Of a stretch of 64,000 bases of DNA, positions 49,079 through 60,089 are shown one piece after another; position 1 is the first letter of the stretch, and each line of letters opens with the position of its first letter. The translations under genes and the position numbers were made by a program. The notes under the pieces are model-generated. The model ran no database searches, had not been told where the DNA came from, and was given only the letters and a program-made list of their open reading frames with translations. This DNA comes from an uncultured Pseudomonadales bacterium (GTDB lineage Bacteria > Pseudomonadota > Gammaproteobacteria > Pseudomonadales > Cellvibrionaceae). The stretch spans positions 1-64,000 of the forward strand of contig CANKXO010000005.1 in the NCBI GenBank assembly GCA_947487765.1, in the 5' to 3' direction.

Positions 49079-52000
49079 ATGCCTAAAAGAACAGATATAC
49101 AAAGTATTTTAATTATTGGCGCTGGACCGATTGTTATTGGTCAGGCTTGTGAGTTTGATTATTCTGGTGCCCAAGCCTGTAAAGCATTGCGTGAGGAAGG
49201 CTACCGAGTTATTTTGGTTAACTCGAACCCTGCGACTATTATGACTGACCCAGCGATGGCTGACGCGACTTACATTGAGCCGATTCAATGGGAAACCGTA
49301 GCAAAAATTGTTGAAGAAGAACGTCCTGATGCAATTTTACCGACAATGGGTGGGCAAACTGCGCTTAACTGCGCATTGGCATTGCATGAAAATGGTGTCC
49401 TTGAAAAATATAATGTTGAGTTAATTGGCGCTAATTATGAAGCCATTCATATGGCCGAGGACCGTAACCTGTTTGATCAGGCTATGAAAAGAATTGGCCT
49501 CGAATGCGCTCGTGCTGAAATTGTTCATACTATGGACGAAGCGAACGAAGTGCCAAAACAATTTGGTTTCCCTGTGATTATCCGTCCATCATTTACAATG
49601 GGTGGTTCTGGCGGTGGTATAGCTTACAACTGGGAAGAGTTTGAAGAAATTTGTTTGCGTGGTTTTGACTTGTCACCTACCAACGAGTTGCTGATTGATG
49701 AATCGCTTCTGGGTTGGAAGGAATACGAAATGGAAGTGGTTCGCGACAAAAATGATAACTGTATTATTATTTGTTCCATTGAAAACTTTGATCCTATGGG
49801 CGTTCATACGGGCGATTCAATCACTGTTGCGCCAGCACAAACTTTAACGGATAAAGAACTGCAAATTATGCGGAATGCATCCTTGGCAGTCTTACGCGAG
49901 ATTGGTGTTGAAACGGGTGGTTCTAACGTACAGTTTTCAGTTAATCCAGAAAATGGCCGTTTAGTCGTCATCGAGATGAACCCTCGTGTATCTCGTTCTT
50001 CTGCATTGGCTTCTAAAGCAACAGGTTTTCCTATTGCAAAAGTGGCCGCGAAACTGGCTGTTGGTTATACGCTAGACGAGCTTCAAAATGATATTACAGG
50101 TGGCACGACACCAGCATCATTTGAGCCGAGTATTGACTACGTTGTTACAAAAATTCCACGTTTTACTTTTGAAAAGTTTGGCGATGCCGATGCACGATTA
50201 ACGACACAAATGAAGTCTGTGGGCGAAGTGATGGCAATTGGTCGTACTTTCCAAGAGTCTATGCAGAAGGCATTACGTGGTCTTGAAGTCGGCTCCTCAG
50301 GTTTAGAGTCTATTGTCGATTTTGAATCAGCAGATTGCATGAGTAAAATCCGACGAGATCTATCAACGCCAGGTGCGGAGCGTATTTGGTATGTGGGTGA
50401 TGCATTTCGTTCAGGTATGACAGTTGACGAAGTCTTTGATTTGTCGGCTATTGATCCATGGTTCTTGGTTCAGATTAAAGAGCTTATTGATCTTGAGCAA
50501 GAGGTAGGGGCACATAACTTAAAAGATTTAACAGCAGATAATGTTTTACTACTTAAGCGTAAAGGTTTTTCTGATAAGCGTTTGGCAGTCTTATTAAACG
50601 AAACTGAAAAAGCAGTTCGAGATTATCGTCATTCACTAAGTATTCGCCCTGTCTATAAGCGTGTTGATACTTGTGGGGGTGAATTCTCAACGCCAACAGC
50701 TTATATGTATTCTACTTATGAAGAAGAATGCGAAGCTAAGCCTACCGATAAAAATAAAATCATGGTGCTAGGTGGTGGACCAAACCGTATTGGTCAAGGT
50801 ATTGAATTTGACTATTGCTGTGTACACGCTGCGTTAGCGATGCGTGAAGATGGTTATGAAACCATTATGGTGAATTGTAACCCTGAGACTGTGTCAACGG
50901 ATTACGATACGTCAGATCGTTTGTTCTTTGAGCCAGTCACCTTGGAAGATGTTCTGGAAATTGTTCATAAAGAAAATCCAAAAGGCGTCATCGTTCAATT
51001 TGGTGGACAAACACCATTGAAGCTTTCTCAAGCGTTAGAGGCGGAAGGTGTGCCGATTATTGGTACCTCTCCGGATGCGATCGATCAGGCAGAAGATCGT
51101 GAACGCTTCCAGAAAATGATCCAAGATTTAGACCTTAAGCAACCGTCTAATGCCATTGTACGTTCTACTGAAGAAGCAATTGCAGTTGCTGAACAGGTAG
51201 GTTATCCCTTAGTTGTGCGCCCTTCTTATGTGCTGGGTGGTCGTGCTATGGAAATTGTATATAACGTAAAAGAACTGCAGTCTTATATGACAGAAGCTGT
51301 GCAAGCATCTGATGATTCCCCTGTACTGCTCGATCACTTTTTGAATGCTGCTATCGAAGTTGATATCGATGCCGTGAGTGATGGTAAGCAAGTAGTGATT
51401 GGCGCCATCATGCAGCACATTGAACAATGTGGTGTACACTCTGGCGATTCTGCTTGTTCATTACCGCCATATTCATTGCCTGAAAATGTGCAAAATGAAA
51501 TGCGCGAGCAAGTGAAAAAAATGGCTATCGAACTGGGTGTTATTGGTTTGATGAATGTACAGCTAGCTTATCAAGATAATGAAATTTACGTTATCGAAGT
51601 TAACCCTCGCGCATCTAGGACGGTTCCATTTGTCTCAAAATGTATCGGGACGTCATTGGCGAAAGTGGCGGCTCGTTGCCAGGCAGGTAATACATTAGCT
51701 GAACAAGGATTTACGACGGAAGTTGTTCCTGATTATTTCAGTGTTAAAGAGGCTGTGTTCCCATTCAATAAATTCCCTGCAGTGGACCCTATTCTTGGGC
51801 CAGAGATGAAATCTACAGGTGAAGTGATGGGGATTGGTGATACCTTCGCAGAAGCCTATGGTAAAGCACAACAGGGCGCTAACTCTGAGATCCCCGCTTC
51901 AGGTAAAGTATTTCTCAGCGTGCGCGATTTTGATAAAGAAGGCATCGCAGCAGTCGCAAAAGACTTTGACCGTTTAGGTTTTCAAATTGTTGCAACTCGT

Positions 52001-52300
52001 GGTACTGCTGCTGTGTTGAAAGAAGCTGGTTTAGAGGTCGAAGTCGTTAATAAGGTAGCCGAGGGGCGCCCTCATATTGTCGATATGATTAAGAACGACG
52101 AGATTACTTTAGTGATCAATACCACAGAAGGTAAGGAAGCGATTAAAGATTCTGCAAGTATTCGTCGCAGTGCTGAAAATCATTCCGTATACTATACGAC
52201 TACCTTAGCTGGCGGTGAAGCGGTATGCTTGGCTCTGCAAGCTGGAAAGGAACTACAAGTGCGTCGTCTGCAAGACTTACATAAGCGTATAACGCACTAA
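49079..52300 (+). CDS. carB: Carbamoyl-phosphate synthase, large subunit
   Basis: Two homologous ATP-grasp halves ([20 protein letters not shown] and [20 protein letters not shown]) and the C-terminal allosteric domain ([19 protein letters not shown]). 1,073 aa is the normal length. The ATG at 49079 ([10 protein letters not shown]) gives the standard N-terminus; the longer frame upstream is not used. It partners CarA, 118 bp upstream. Confidence 0.98.
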   Translation: MPKRTDIQSILIIGAGPIVIGQACEFDYSGAQACKALREEGYRVILVNSNPATIMTDPAMADATYIEPIQWETVAKIVEEERPDAILPTMGGQTALNCALALHENGVLEKYNVELIGANYEAIHMAEDRNLFDQAMKRIGLECARAEIVHTMDEANEVPKQFGFPVIIRPSFTMGGSGGGIAYNWEEFEEICLRGFDLSPTNELLIDESLLGWKEYEMEVVRDKNDNCIIICSIENFDPMGVHTGDSITVAPAQTLTDKELQIMRNASLAVLREIGVETGGSNVQFSVNPENGRLVVIEMNPRVSRSSALASKATGFPIAKVAAKLAVGYTLDELQNDITGGTTPASFEPSIDYVVTKIPRFTFEKFGDADARLTTQMKSVGEVMAIGRTFQESMQKALRGLEVGSSGLESIVDFESADCMSKIRRDLSTPGAERIWYVGDAFRSGMTVDEVFDLSAIDPWFLVQIKELIDLEQEVGAHNLKDLTADNVLLLKRKGFSDKRLAVLLNETEKAVRDYRHSLSIRPVYKRVDTCGGEFSTPTAYMYSTYEEECEAKPTDKNKIMVLGGGPNRIGQGIEFDYCCVHAALAMREDGYETIMVNCNPETVSTDYDTSDRLFFEPVTLEDVLEIVHKENPKGVIVQFGGQTPLKLSQALEAEGVPIIGTSPDAIDQAEDRERFQKMIQDLDLKQPSNAIVRSTEEAIAVAEQVGYPLVVRPSYVLGGRAMEIVYNVKELQSYMTEAVQASDDSPVLLDHFLNAAIEVDIDAVSDGKQVVIGAIMQHIEQCGVHSGDSACSLPPYSLPENVQNEMREQVKKMAIELGVIGLMNVQLAYQDNEIYVIEVNPRASRTVPFVSKCIGTSLAKVAARCQAGNTLAEQGFTTEVVPDYFSVKEAVFPFNKFPAVDPILGPEMKSTGEVMGIGDTFAEAYGKAQQGANSEIPASGKVFLSVRDFDKEGIAAVAKDFDRLGFQIVATRGTAAVLKEAGLEVEVVNKVAEGRPHIVDMIKNDEITLVINTTEGKEAIKDSASIRRSAENHSVYYTTTLAGGEAVCLALQAGKELQVRRLQDLHKRITH

Positions 52301-52367
52301 TTAAATTTACTTTTTATAGCGTTATTTTATAAAAAAGTAAAAGCAAGAGAAATTTGAGAAGAAATTA

Positions 52368-52844
52368 ATGAATAAAGTCCCAATGACTAAAGCCGGTGCT
52401 GATGCACTGGAAGCTGAATTAGACGATCTAAAAAAAGTTCAGCGCCCAAGAATTGTTGAAGCGATAGCTGAAGCGCGTGAACATGGTGATTTAAAAGAAA
52501 ATGCGGAATACCATGCTGCACGAGAGCAACAAAGCTTTTGTGAAGGTCGCATTCAGGAAATTGAAGGTAAATTATCCTTCGCACAAATCATTGATATCAC
52601 AACAATACCGGAAGGCAGCAAAGTTATTTTTGGTACTACGGTTGATATTATCAATGTCGATACAGACGAAACAGTTACCTATAAAATTGTCGGTGATGAT
52701 GAGGCGAATGTTAAAGCAGGAAAAATTTCATATAGTTCGCCAATCGCGAGAGGCCTAATTGGCAAAGAAGTGGGCGATGAAGTGACGATTCAAACGCCTT
52801 CTGGTGAAGTGACTTATGAAATCGATAGTGTAAAGCATATATAG
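52368..52844 (+). CDS. greA: Transcription elongation factor GreA
   Basis: Rescues backtracked RNA polymerase. N-terminal coiled coil with [20 protein letters not shown] and the acidic tip in [20 protein letters not shown], then a C-terminal FKBP-like domain ([20 protein letters not shown]). 158 aa. The place after carAB is standard in gammaproteobacteria. Confidence 0.97.
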   Translation: MNKVPMTKAGADALEAELDDLKKVQRPRIVEAIAEAREHGDLKENAEYHAAREQQSFCEGRIQEIEGKLSFAQIIDITTIPEGSKVIFGTTVDIINVDTDETVTYKIVGDDEANVKAGKISYSSPIARGLIGKEVGDEVTIQTPSGEVTYEIDSVKHI

Positions 52845-52867
52845 TTTGCTTATTAGCCAATGTTTTT

Positions 52868-52904
52868 AAAAAGCCGTAAAGATATTTCTTTGCGGCTTTT
52901 TTGT
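52868..52904 (+). terminator. Terminator after greA
   Basis: GCCGTAAAG / CTTTGCGGC stem (one G-T pair) with a T-run (TTTTTTG), 24 bp after the stop. Confidence 0.85.
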
Positions 52905-52950
52905 TTATAGTATATAAATAATACTAAATATTGAGATCGGTTTAGAGAAA

Positions 52951-53340
52951 ATGACTCTTTTAGATAGTAACTTTGACGATTTAAGTAAGGCCGAACAGGC
53001 GGCCTTACGCGAAAAGTTTTACGAAATTATTCGTACCGTTCCGGTAGGGAGAGTTGCGAGTTATGGGCAAATAGCAAAAATGGCAGGCCGCCCAAAAGAT
53101 GCTCGTCACGTGGGTAGTGCGTTAAGCGGTTTAGTGAAAACCGATATTCCTTGGCACAGAGTCGTGCTGGCCTCGGGAAAAATCGCTATGCCAACTCGCC
53201 CCGATCTGCAAAAGCGTCAACGTGAGTTATTATGCGAAGAGGGCATAGAGTTTATCGGTGACTACCAAGTTAATATGCAGCGTTATGATTGGCAGTTAAG
53301 TGAGCGGGGAGCGGGCGAACAAACCGATTTATTTGGTTAG
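52951..53340 (+). CDS. Alkyltransferase-like protein (ATL, MGMT family without active Cys)
   Basis: Close to the O6-methylguanine-DNA methyltransferase C-terminal domain: YEIIRTVPVGRVASYGQIAK then GRPKDARHVGSALSGL. The active-site PCHRV is replaced by PWHRV (IPWHRVVLASG), which makes it an ATL: it binds O6-alkylguanine lesions and flags them for nucleotide excision repair rather than removing the alkyl group. 129 aa is typical. Short gap of about 170 bp to the next gene with no clear terminator. Confidence 0.9.
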   Translation: MTLLDSNFDDLSKAEQAALREKFYEIIRTVPVGRVASYGQIAKMAGRPKDARHVGSALSGLVKTDIPWHRVVLASGKIAMPTRPDLQKRQRELLCEEGIEFIGDYQVNMQRYDWQLSERGAGEQTDLFG

Positions 53341-53530
53341 CGTTAAGGTTTTGACTAAGGGAGAGTGACTGTTACCCTCCAGACTTTTTCTGGCGCCTAA
53401 TTCATTTTTGGTGTTTTCGCTACTGCTCCGTTGTGGAATTGGTCACAATAATAAATAACGACTGTGTTTTTTGGAGAGTTGAACAGTTTATACTTAAAGC
53501 TCTTATAAAAATTTGAAAAGGATTATTCTC

Positions 53531-54475
53531 ATGAGCCATTTCCTCTATTATCCATCGTCTACCTGTTCACTTAACGATATCGCTAAAAAGGCCTGCAAGA
53601 GCTCCGCTGATATTGAAAATTATAGCCAAACACTACTCGCCGCTAATGGTCGTATCAACAGCCTCGACAATCTACAGCAAAAGCATCGCCCCTTAATACT
53701 GCCTGGATCATCGAATGCTCCGAGTATTCATATACCTAATTGTACGCCACAGGAGCATGAAACACTTGCGGCATTGAGCAAATCAATAACGGGCGTTGGC
53801 GTTGTAGCAATATCGGAGTTGCTTGCGAACACCAAAATTCTTGACCATATTGGCAATACCGGAACATTTATGTCGGGTGCTAGCGCGGGTGCAATTAAAA
53901 CATCAAATTATATTTTAAGCAGTATCGCCAAGTACGAAAAAGAACTCAAAATATATGAGGACTTCGAAAATCACGGCGGCGTTAAAGCGACACTTAACCG
54001 TTATGAACCAAAAGTCAAGGCTGCATTTAATGAAATGAACGAAGCCTTAAATAAAAAAGGCCAACATATATTACATAAGCATGCGTTTAAAATGCGCCAA
54101 ACCACGAATCTAAATGGCCGTATCGTTAATGAATCTATTCCAATAAGTAACAGTGCTGAAGTGAAGAACCTCAAGCGTTTTGCTAAGACCGCGCGTTATG
54201 TAGGAAAGCGACTGATTGTCTTGGATGCGGGTCTACGCGTGAACTCCGTTTATCAAGCTGCTCGAACTAATCAGGATTGGGTCCGTGAAGCAGTTGTGCA
54301 AACCTCTGGGTTTGCTGCTGGTTTAACGGCAGCCGGCGTAGTTATCACTATGATTGCTGTGTCATCTCCATTTGGCTTGGTTTTGGCTATTGGGTTTTCT
54401 GGTGCGGCCGCATTTGGCATTGATGTTGCCGTTAAGCAGTTTTCAGGTGAGATATATGATAGGTTGCTAAAGTGA
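53531..54475 (+). CDS. Hypothetical protein with membrane-inserting C-terminus, toxin-like (314 aa)
   Basis: Not recognised as a named family. Starts SHFLYYPSSTCSLNDIAKKA, a pattern I associate with proteins in polymorphic toxin or T6SS contexts in Pseudomonas-type genomes. The centre is helical (ASAGAIKTSNYILSSIAKYE), and the C-terminus has two hydrophobic helices (TSGFAAGLTAAGVVITMIAV and SPFGLVLAIGFSGAAAFGID) joined by a short turn, as in pore-forming tips. The ATG at 53531 is preferred, with AAAGG upstream. The following gene starts by overlap (GTG at 54472), an arrangement typical of toxin and immunity pairs. Confidence 0.5.
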   Translation: MSHFLYYPSSTCSLNDIAKKACKSSADIENYSQTLLAANGRINSLDNLQQKHRPLILPGSSNAPSIHIPNCTPQEHETLAALSKSITGVGVVAISELLANTKILDHIGNTGTFMSGASAGAIKTSNYILSSIAKYEKELKIYEDFENHGGVKATLNRYEPKVKAAFNEMNEALNKKGQHILHKHAFKMRQTTNLNGRIVNESIPISNSAEVKNLKRFAKTARYVGKRLIVLDAGLRVNSVYQAARTNQDWVREAVVQTSGFAAGLTAAGVVITMIAVSSPFGLVLAIGFSGAAAFGIDVAVKQFSGEIYDRLLK

Positions 54476-54852
54476 CTGCTGATGATTGGAAATTATTTTT
54501 ATCGCTAATTGGCTTTGGTTCTGCTGTTTTACTAATGCTCTCTCAATTACTTTTGAGATTAACGTTAGATCGACGTGTTCGCAAAGCTCTCTCGCCTGAT
54601 AAAGTTTACGACAGTTACCTTGATGATTATTGTGGTTATCTCCGTGCAGTCATGTTTGGTAATGCTATTGTGTTCCCTTGGGTAAGAAAGTCGCCTGCGA
54701 TAAAGAATTATTATGATGGCTTTGATGTCGCATCTTTTGCAACCTCTTTTGAGAAGGGGATAGCTTATATGCAGACTGTTAGTTTTGGTATATTAATGGT
54801 TTGTATGTTTATATTTTTTATTACGAAATGGCTTGGTGTTCTAGAATGGTAA
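54472..54852 (+). CDS. Small membrane protein, possible immunity to the preceding gene (126 aa)
   Basis: Two to three hydrophobic segments (LFLSLIGFGSAVLLMLSQLL near the start and SFGILMVCMFIFFITKWLGV at the end) around a soluble centre (DRRVRKALSPDKVYDSYLDD). Starts at GTG overlapping the previous stop by 4 bp, so it is coupled. Membrane immunity proteins often counter pore-forming toxins. Family unknown. Confidence 0.5.
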   Translation: MTADDWKLFLSLIGFGSAVLLMLSQLLLRLTLDRRVRKALSPDKVYDSYLDDYCGYLRAVMFGNAIVFPWVRKSPAIKNYYDGFDVASFATSFEKGIAYMQTVSFGILMVCMFIFFITKWLGVLEW

Positions 54853-54928
54853 ACGTATAACGTTCAAATTGTATGTGCTTCAGAAGTGATTGAATATTGT
54901 TAATAACTAACTAAAGTAAGGGAAGGTA

Positions 54929-55411
54929 ATGGAGTATTCTGTAGAGCAAGCGGTTGATGATGGCGTAAGTATTAAGAAGTATATGGTTAGATTTGGGTTG
55001 GTCCATGCCGGGCTAGTTGTTTTGCTAGGAGTTATTACTTATTTTTTAGATATAGATCTTGGTTCGGCACCATCGGTTATCATTCTGATGTGTTCTGCTA
55101 TGTATGCTGTAAGTGTTTTTATTCAAGATAATAAACGGGTACCAAATAAAGGCGAAAAATCTAGAATGATATGGACGTCATTTGCCATTTCGTGGGTGTT
55201 ATCGATAGTGGTGAGTATTGGGATATTTCTTCCGTTAATATTTGATGGAAGTGTTGCTCAGTTTTTTCAGTCAGCAGATAGCACTTTTTGGATAATAATG
55301 GCTATCATTTTTTTCATAGTCATACTGTTATATATTGGCTTGCTTTATTTTTGTTATGGTATGTTTGCGAATAAACAGTATCAGGCTCTAATTAAAAAAG
55401 GCAAACTGTAA
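54929..55411 (+). CDS. Four-helix membrane protein of unknown function (160 aa)
   Basis: Hydrophobic segments at about residues 22-40 (FGLVHAGLVVLLGVITYFLD), 48-65, 85-105 (SFAISWVLSIVVSIGIFLPL) and 125-147 (WIIMAIIFFIVILLYIGLLY). It ends in KQYQALIKKGKL, and the stop lies in a strong terminator. It may be a second immunity or an accessory protein of the preceding pair, being on the same strand 76 bp away. No name recognised. Confidence 0.5.
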   Translation: MEYSVEQAVDDGVSIKKYMVRFGLVHAGLVVLLGVITYFLDIDLGSAPSVIILMCSAMYAVSVFIQDNKRVPNKGEKSRMIWTSFAISWVLSIVVSIGIFLPLIFDGSVAQFFQSADSTFWIIMAIIFFIVILLYIGLLYFCYGMFANKQYQALIKKGKL

Positions 55412-55428
55412 TGCAGTTTGCCTTTTTT
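55400..55428. terminator. Bidirectional terminator after the membrane protein gene
   Basis: GGCAAACTG-TAATG-CAGTTTGCC followed by TTTTTT and preceded by AAAAAA. It serves the + strand gene and faces the end of oadB. Confidence 0.88.
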
Positions 55429-55451
55429 GATGTTATTTGTTTAAAGAAAAA

Positions 55452-56618
55452 CTAATTAAAATAACTGATCATTACACCTGCAGCAACAGCAGATCCAATC
55501 ACGCCAGCTACGTTTGGCCCCATCGCATGCATTAGTAAGAAGTTCTGGCTATTAGCTTCTAATCCAACTTTGTTAGAGACACGAGCGGCCATGGGTACAG
55601 CAGATACACCTGCTGAACCAATGAGCGGATTGATTTTGATTGTTAAGAATACGTTCATCGCTTTTGCCATTAATACACCCGTTGCTGTACCAATACAAAA
55701 AGCCACTAAACCTAATAATAAAATGCCGATCGTTTCTAAATTTAAAAAGCTTTCGGCGCTCATTTTAGCGCCAACACCTAAACCAAGAAAAATAGTGACA
55801 GTGTTAATTAAGGCATTTTGTGCTGTATCACTTAAACGTTCAACAACACCACATTCTTTCATCAAGTTGCCGAAGCAAAACATGCCAAGTAAGGGGGCAG
55901 CACTGGGAAGAAACAAGGCCACCAAAATTAATACAGTAAGGGGGAAGCAAATTTTTTCCGCTCGAGAAACTGGGCGTAGTTGCTTCATTTCTATTTTGCG
56001 CTCTTCTTTGGTAGTTAAGGCCTTCATAATAGGAGGCTGGATAATGGGTACTAATGCCATATAAGAGTAAGCAGCTACCGCAATGGCGCCCAATAATTCT
56101 GGTGCAAGTTTACTGGCAACAAAGATTGATGTGGGGCCATCGGCACCCCCAATAATACCAATAGCTGCTGCCTGCATAAGGGAAAAGTCCACAACGCCTG
56201 ATGCACTAAGGGCAACAGCCCCTAATACCGTAGCGAAAATGCCAAATTGGGCCGCAGCACCGAGGAAAAGCATTTTAGGGTTGGCTAACAGCGGACCAAA
56301 ATCTGTCATCGCACCGACACCCATAAATATGAGTAAAGGAAAGATACCAGTTTCAATACCTATGTGGAAAACGTAGTAGAGCAATCCACCCGCACTTTCG
56401 AGATGACCTTGAGCATCGTATATAGGTTCTGCATACATTCCTGCGCCAGGAATGTTGACAAGTAAGGTGCCCATAGCGATGGGTACTAAAAGTAGTGGCT
56501 CAAATTTGCGGGCAATAGCCAAGTAAAATAATACCAGTGCTACCAGCATCATCGCAGCTTGACCTACTGTTAAGTTGGCTAGACCTGAGTCCAGTAGTAA
56601 TGCAGTGAGTTTTTCCAT
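55452..56618 (-). CDS. oadB: Na+-translocating oxaloacetate decarboxylase, beta subunit
   Basis: Integral membrane Na+ pump subunit: decarboxylation of carboxybiotin drives Na+ export. Signature segments are [40 protein letters not shown] (the conserved DGPTSIF region with the functional Asp), and [20 protein letters not shown]. About ten hydrophobic helices. 388 aa, at the short end of the family. Follows oadA by 37 bp, same strand. Confidence 0.93.
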   Translation of the reverse strand: MEKLTALLLDSGLANLTVGQAAMMLVALVLFYLAIARKFEPLLLVPIAMGTLLVNIPGAGMYAEPIYDAQGHLESAGGLLYYVFHIGIETGIFPLLIFMGVGAMTDFGPLLANPKMLFLGAAAQFGIFATVLGAVALSASGVVDFSLMQAAAIGIIGGADGPTSIFVASKLAPELLGAIAVAAYSYMALVPIIQPPIMKALTTKEERKIEMKQLRPVSRAEKICFPLTVLILVALFLPSAAPLLGMFCFGNLMKECGVVERLSDTAQNALINTVTIFLGLGVGAKMSAESFLNLETIGILLLGLVAFCIGTATGVLMAKAMNVFLTIKINPLIGSAGVSAVPMAARVSNKVGLEANSQNFLLMHAMGPNVAGVIGSAVAAGVMISYFN

Positions 56619-56655
56619 GATGTTTTATTTACAAAGTTAAGTGATAACGCTGTGC

Positions 56656-58452
56656 TTACAGCGTTAAAAGATTATCGCCAACAGCAACCGCGTCGCCTGC
56701 TTTGACATGAACAGTACTGACTGTGCCCGCTTCAGATGCTTTAATTTCAGTTTCCATTTTCATGGCTTCTAAAATAATCAACACATCGCCCGGGTTAACT
56801 TGTTGTCCCTGTTGTACATTAACTTTGAAAATATTACCGGCTAATGGGGCGGTAATGGTTTCACCTGAACTATTGCTTGGAGCTGGTACGATATCAGCAT
56901 CTGCGCCAGCAGCAACATTGGCGCTATATCTCATACCGTTGACCATAACATTCACTTGGCCGTCTCCACTGACTTCAGCGGTATAGTTAGTGCCATTCAT
57001 ACTTACGGTATACACACCATCACTGGCTTCAGTACTCGTTACGCTAGTGTTTTCTTCTTTTGGTGCGGGTTCAAAGGCATCGGGGTTGCCTCGATTTTCC
57101 AAAAACTTCAAACCAATTTGTGGGAAGAGCGCTAAGGTTAACGCATCATCAATACTGCTCTCGGCAAGTTCAAAGCCTTTTTCTTTCGCGTGCTGAGATA
57201 ATTCTTCAACCAAGGCATCCATTTCTGGCTCGATTAAATCAGCAGGGCGACAAGTAACCGCCTCAGCGCCATCAAGTACACGTTCCTGTAATTCTTTATC
57301 AAAAGCGGCAGGTGCTTTACCGTACTCACCTTTAAGAATGGCCTGTGTTTCTTTAGAGATACTTTTGTAGCGTTCACCGGTGAGTACATTCAGTACTGCC
57401 TGAGTACCAACAATCTGAGAAGTCGGTGTAACTAATGGAATATGCCCGAGGTCTTTACGTACTCGAGGGATTTCTTGCAATACCTCATCGAATTTATCGC
57501 CAGCTCCTTGCTCTTTTAATTGGTTTTCCATATTGGTGAGCATCCCACCAGGAACCTGAGCGATTAAAATGCGAGAGTCGACACCTCTCAACGCCCCTTC
57601 AAATTTAGCGTACTTTTTGCGTATGCCACGGAAGTAGGATGCAATTTCTTCTAAAAGTTCTAAGTCTAATTTAGGGTCACGCGGTGTGCCTGCTAATGCA
57701 GCAACAATCGATTCGGTGGGCGAATGACCGTAGGTCATCGACATAGACGATATAGCGGTATCGACATGATCAATGCCTGCTTCGATCGCTTTAAGAATTG
57801 TCATCGATGATAAGCCCGCTGTTGCATGTGCATGCAATGCAATTGGAATATCCAATGATTTTTTTAGCTCGCTGACAAGATCAAAAGCATCGTATGGCGT
57901 CATTATTCCCGCCATATCTTTGATAACTAAAGAGTCGGCACCCATGTCTTCTATTTGTTTCGCTAATTCCAGCCAGCCAGCTTTGGTATGAGCCGGGCTT
58001 GTGGTGTAAGACAATGTGCCTTGCGCATGTCCGCCCTGCTTTTTAACGGCAGCCATAGTTGTTTGCATGTTGCGCGGGTCATTCATCGCATCAAAAATAC
58101 GAAAAACGTCAACGCCGTTAGTGACGGCACGCTCTACAAATTTCTCAACAACATCGTCAGCGTAGTGGCGGTAACCTAACAGGTTTTGGCCGCGTATTAA
58201 CATTTGTTGTTTGGTATTTGGCATTGCTTTTTTTAGTTCGCGAATGCGGTCCCATGGGTCTTCGCCCAAAAAGCGAATACACGAGTCAAAAGTGGCGCCG
58301 CCCCAAGACTCTAACGACCAATAACCGACTTTATCCAATTTCTCAGCAATCGGAAGCATGTCATCGATTCGAAGACGAGTGGCAAACAATGATTGATGTG
58401 CGTCACGCAATACGACATCTGTAAGCAGGATAGGTGATGCATCACTACTCAT
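56656..58452 (-). CDS. oadA: Oxaloacetate decarboxylase, alpha subunit (biotin-containing)
   Basis: Carboxyltransferase domain with [40 protein letters not shown] and [21 protein letters not shown]-terminal biotinyl domain with the acceptor lysine in [10 protein letters not shown]. Transfers CO2 from oxaloacetate to biotin, leaving pyruvate. 598 aa is typical. Translated between oadG and oadB, with 20 bp to oadG. Confidence 0.96.
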   Translation of the reverse strand: MSSDASPILLTDVVLRDAHQSLFATRLRIDDMLPIAEKLDKVGYWSLESWGGATFDSCIRFLGEDPWDRIRELKKAMPNTKQQMLIRGQNLLGYRHYADDVVEKFVERAVTNGVDVFRIFDAMNDPRNMQTTMAAVKKQGGHAQGTLSYTTSPAHTKAGWLELAKQIEDMGADSLVIKDMAGIMTPYDAFDLVSELKKSLDIPIALHAHATAGLSSMTILKAIEAGIDHVDTAISSMSMTYGHSPTESIVAALAGTPRDPKLDLELLEEIASYFRGIRKKYAKFEGALRGVDSRILIAQVPGGMLTNMENQLKEQGAGDKFDEVLQEIPRVRKDLGHIPLVTPTSQIVGTQAVLNVLTGERYKSISKETQAILKGEYGKAPAAFDKELQERVLDGAEAVTCRPADLIEPEMDALVEELSQHAKEKGFELAESSIDDALTLALFPQIGLKFLENRGNPDAFEPAPKEENTSVTSTEASDGVYTVSMNGTNYTAEVSGDGQVNVMVNGMRYSANVAAGADADIVPAPSNSSGETITAPLAGNIFKVNVQQGQQVNPGDVLIILEAMKMETEIKASEAGTVSTVHVKAGDAVAVGDNLLTL

Positions 58453-58472
58453 AAGGGTTTCCGTTAATTAGT

Positions 58473-58700
58473 TTAAGATTTCGAGGTTTTTTGTGCGATC
58501 GACCAAGCAATAGCTGCAACAGCAGCAACTTCAGCTTCAGAAGAGTTCGCGGCGGGCATTTTCCCATTGGTTGGATGGTTAAAGCGATTCAGCAAAGAAG
58601 ACATTACCATCATGCCAATGACAAGTAAGGCCAAAAATACAAAAACACTCCCCATTCCTAACAGCATTAGTTCAACGCTATCAGACCATAAATTTGTCAT
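58473..58700 (-). CDS. oadG: Oxaloacetate decarboxylase, gamma subunit
   Basis: Small one-helix membrane protein that stabilises the complex: MTNLWSDSVELMLLGMGSVF then VFLALLVIGMMVMSSLLNRF, followed by a flexible region and a helical end (VAAVAAIAWSIAQKT). 75 aa fits the family. First gene of the oadGAB operon. 99 bp from the end of dctM, with a terminator between. Confidence 0.88.
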   Translation of the reverse strand: MTNLWSDSVELMLLGMGSVFVFLALLVIGMMVMSSLLNRFNHPTNGKMPAANSSEAEVAAVAAIAWSIAQKTSKS

Positions 58701-58754
58701 GATCGGAGCTCATGTTAAAAAAGTTTAATTTTGATACTCATAATCCCAAAAATG

Positions 58755-58789
58755 ATAAACCAGAAGATTTTCGTGATCTTCTGGTTTAT
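58755..58789 (-). terminator. Terminator of the TRAP permease operon
   Basis: ATAAACCAGAAGAT / ATCTTCTGGTTTAT stem (14 bp) with a seven-base loop and T-rich flanks on both strands, 11 bp after the dctM stop on its strand. Confidence 0.85.
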
Positions 58790-58799
58790 TTTTATCGGA

Positions 58800-60089
58800 T
58801 TAGGTCGATGATAACCCAAGATATTGCGGAAATACTACTAGTAAAAACACTAAAAACAGCTGAATTATAATAAAAGGAATAACCCCTTTATAAATTGTGA
58901 GGGTTTTAACTTCTGGAGGGGCGACCCCTTTTAAATAGAATAAGCTAAAACCAAATGGAGGTGTCATGAAGGATGATTGCAAGTTCATTGCAATCAAAAT
59001 AGCAAACCACACCATATTGAGTCCCATTAATTCAGCGATAGGAGCTAGAATAGGGACAACAATGAAAGCAATCTCTACAAAATCGATGAAGAACCCTAGA
59101 ACAAAGATGGCTAACATGGACAAGAGGATAAAAGTCCATTTTTCTCCAGGAAGGTTAGCCATAAACTCTTCGACAATGCCGTCACCACCTGAATAGGTAA
59201 ATACCATTGAGAATGCAGTTGCACCGATCAGTACGGCAAATACCATAGAGGTGACCTTAACGGTCTCTTTCGCACTATCCGTCATCATCTTCCATTTTAA
59301 TTGCCCGTAAAACTTCGCAAGAATCAAGGAGCCTATTGCGCCAAGTGCTGAAGATTCAGTTGGTGTCGCTATGCCCGTTAAAATTGAACCTAACACGACG
59401 ATAATCAAGAGTAGTGGGGGAATAATATTAAGTAGAGCATCTTTGATCAGCTCATAATTATTCTCTGCATCAGAAGGTATTGGTGGGGCAGTAAGAGGAT
59501 TGATGTGAGAGACAGTAAAGACATAAACAAGATACATGCCTACTAGAGCCAAGCCTGGATAGATTGCTGCCTTAAATAAGTCGCCTACTGGCACTCCCAT
59601 TACATCGCCAAGAATAATCAGGATAATGGACGGAGGGATAATTTGCCCTAATGTTCCCGCAGCGCAGATGGTGCCCGTTGCTAATTTCTGGTCATAGCCA
59701 TATTTGATCATCACCGGTAGCGAAATTACACCCATAGCAACAACGCTAGCCCCCACAACACCTGTTGATGCAGCTAAAAAAGCACCAACAACAATAGTTG
59801 ATATAGCGAGACCACCGGGGCGTCCACCAAACAAGCGTCCCATGGATTCCAATAAACGCTCAGCTAAACCTGATTGCTGTAGGATAATTCCCATAAAAAT
59901 AAACATGGGGATTGCCATCAATATCGTGTTTTCCATAATGGAATACAATCGATAAGACATAAAACTGAAGAGGCTAACACCTTCGATCCAGAAGCCGACA
60001 ATTAATGAGAGGCCTGCAAATGTTAAGGCAATGGGGTAGCCGATAAATAGCGCAACCAGCGCAAAAATAAATAAATAAATGCCGATCAT
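58800..60089 (-). CDS. dctM: TRAP transporter large permease subunit
   Basis: DctM-type 12-helix Na+-coupled permease. N-terminal LFIFALVALFIGYPIALTFA, conserved AGTLGQIIPPSIILIILGDV and PTESSALGAIGSLILAKFYG, and LNLQSSFMTPPFGFSLFYLK near the end. Accepts ligand from the binding protein and transports it with Na+. 429 aa is normal. It overlaps the stop of dctQ by one base (60089). Confidence 0.95.
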   Translation of the reverse strand: MIGIYLFIFALVALFIGYPIALTFAGLSLIVGFWIEGVSLFSFMSYRLYSIMENTILMAIPMFIFMGIILQQSGLAERLLESMGRLFGGRPGGLAISTIVVGAFLAASTGVVGASVVAMGVISLPVMIKYGYDQKLATGTICAAGTLGQIIPPSIILIILGDVMGVPVGDLFKAAIYPGLALVGMYLVYVFTVSHINPLTAPPIPSDAENNYELIKDALLNIIPPLLLIIVVLGSILTGIATPTESSALGAIGSLILAKFYGQLKWKMMTDSAKETVKVTSMVFAVLIGATAFSMVFTYSGGDGIVEEFMANLPGEKWTFILLSMLAIFVLGFFIDFVEIAFIVVPILAPIAELMGLNMVWFAILIAMNLQSSFMTPPFGFSLFYLKGVAPPEVKTLTIYKGVIPFIIIQLFLVFLLVVFPQYLGLSST

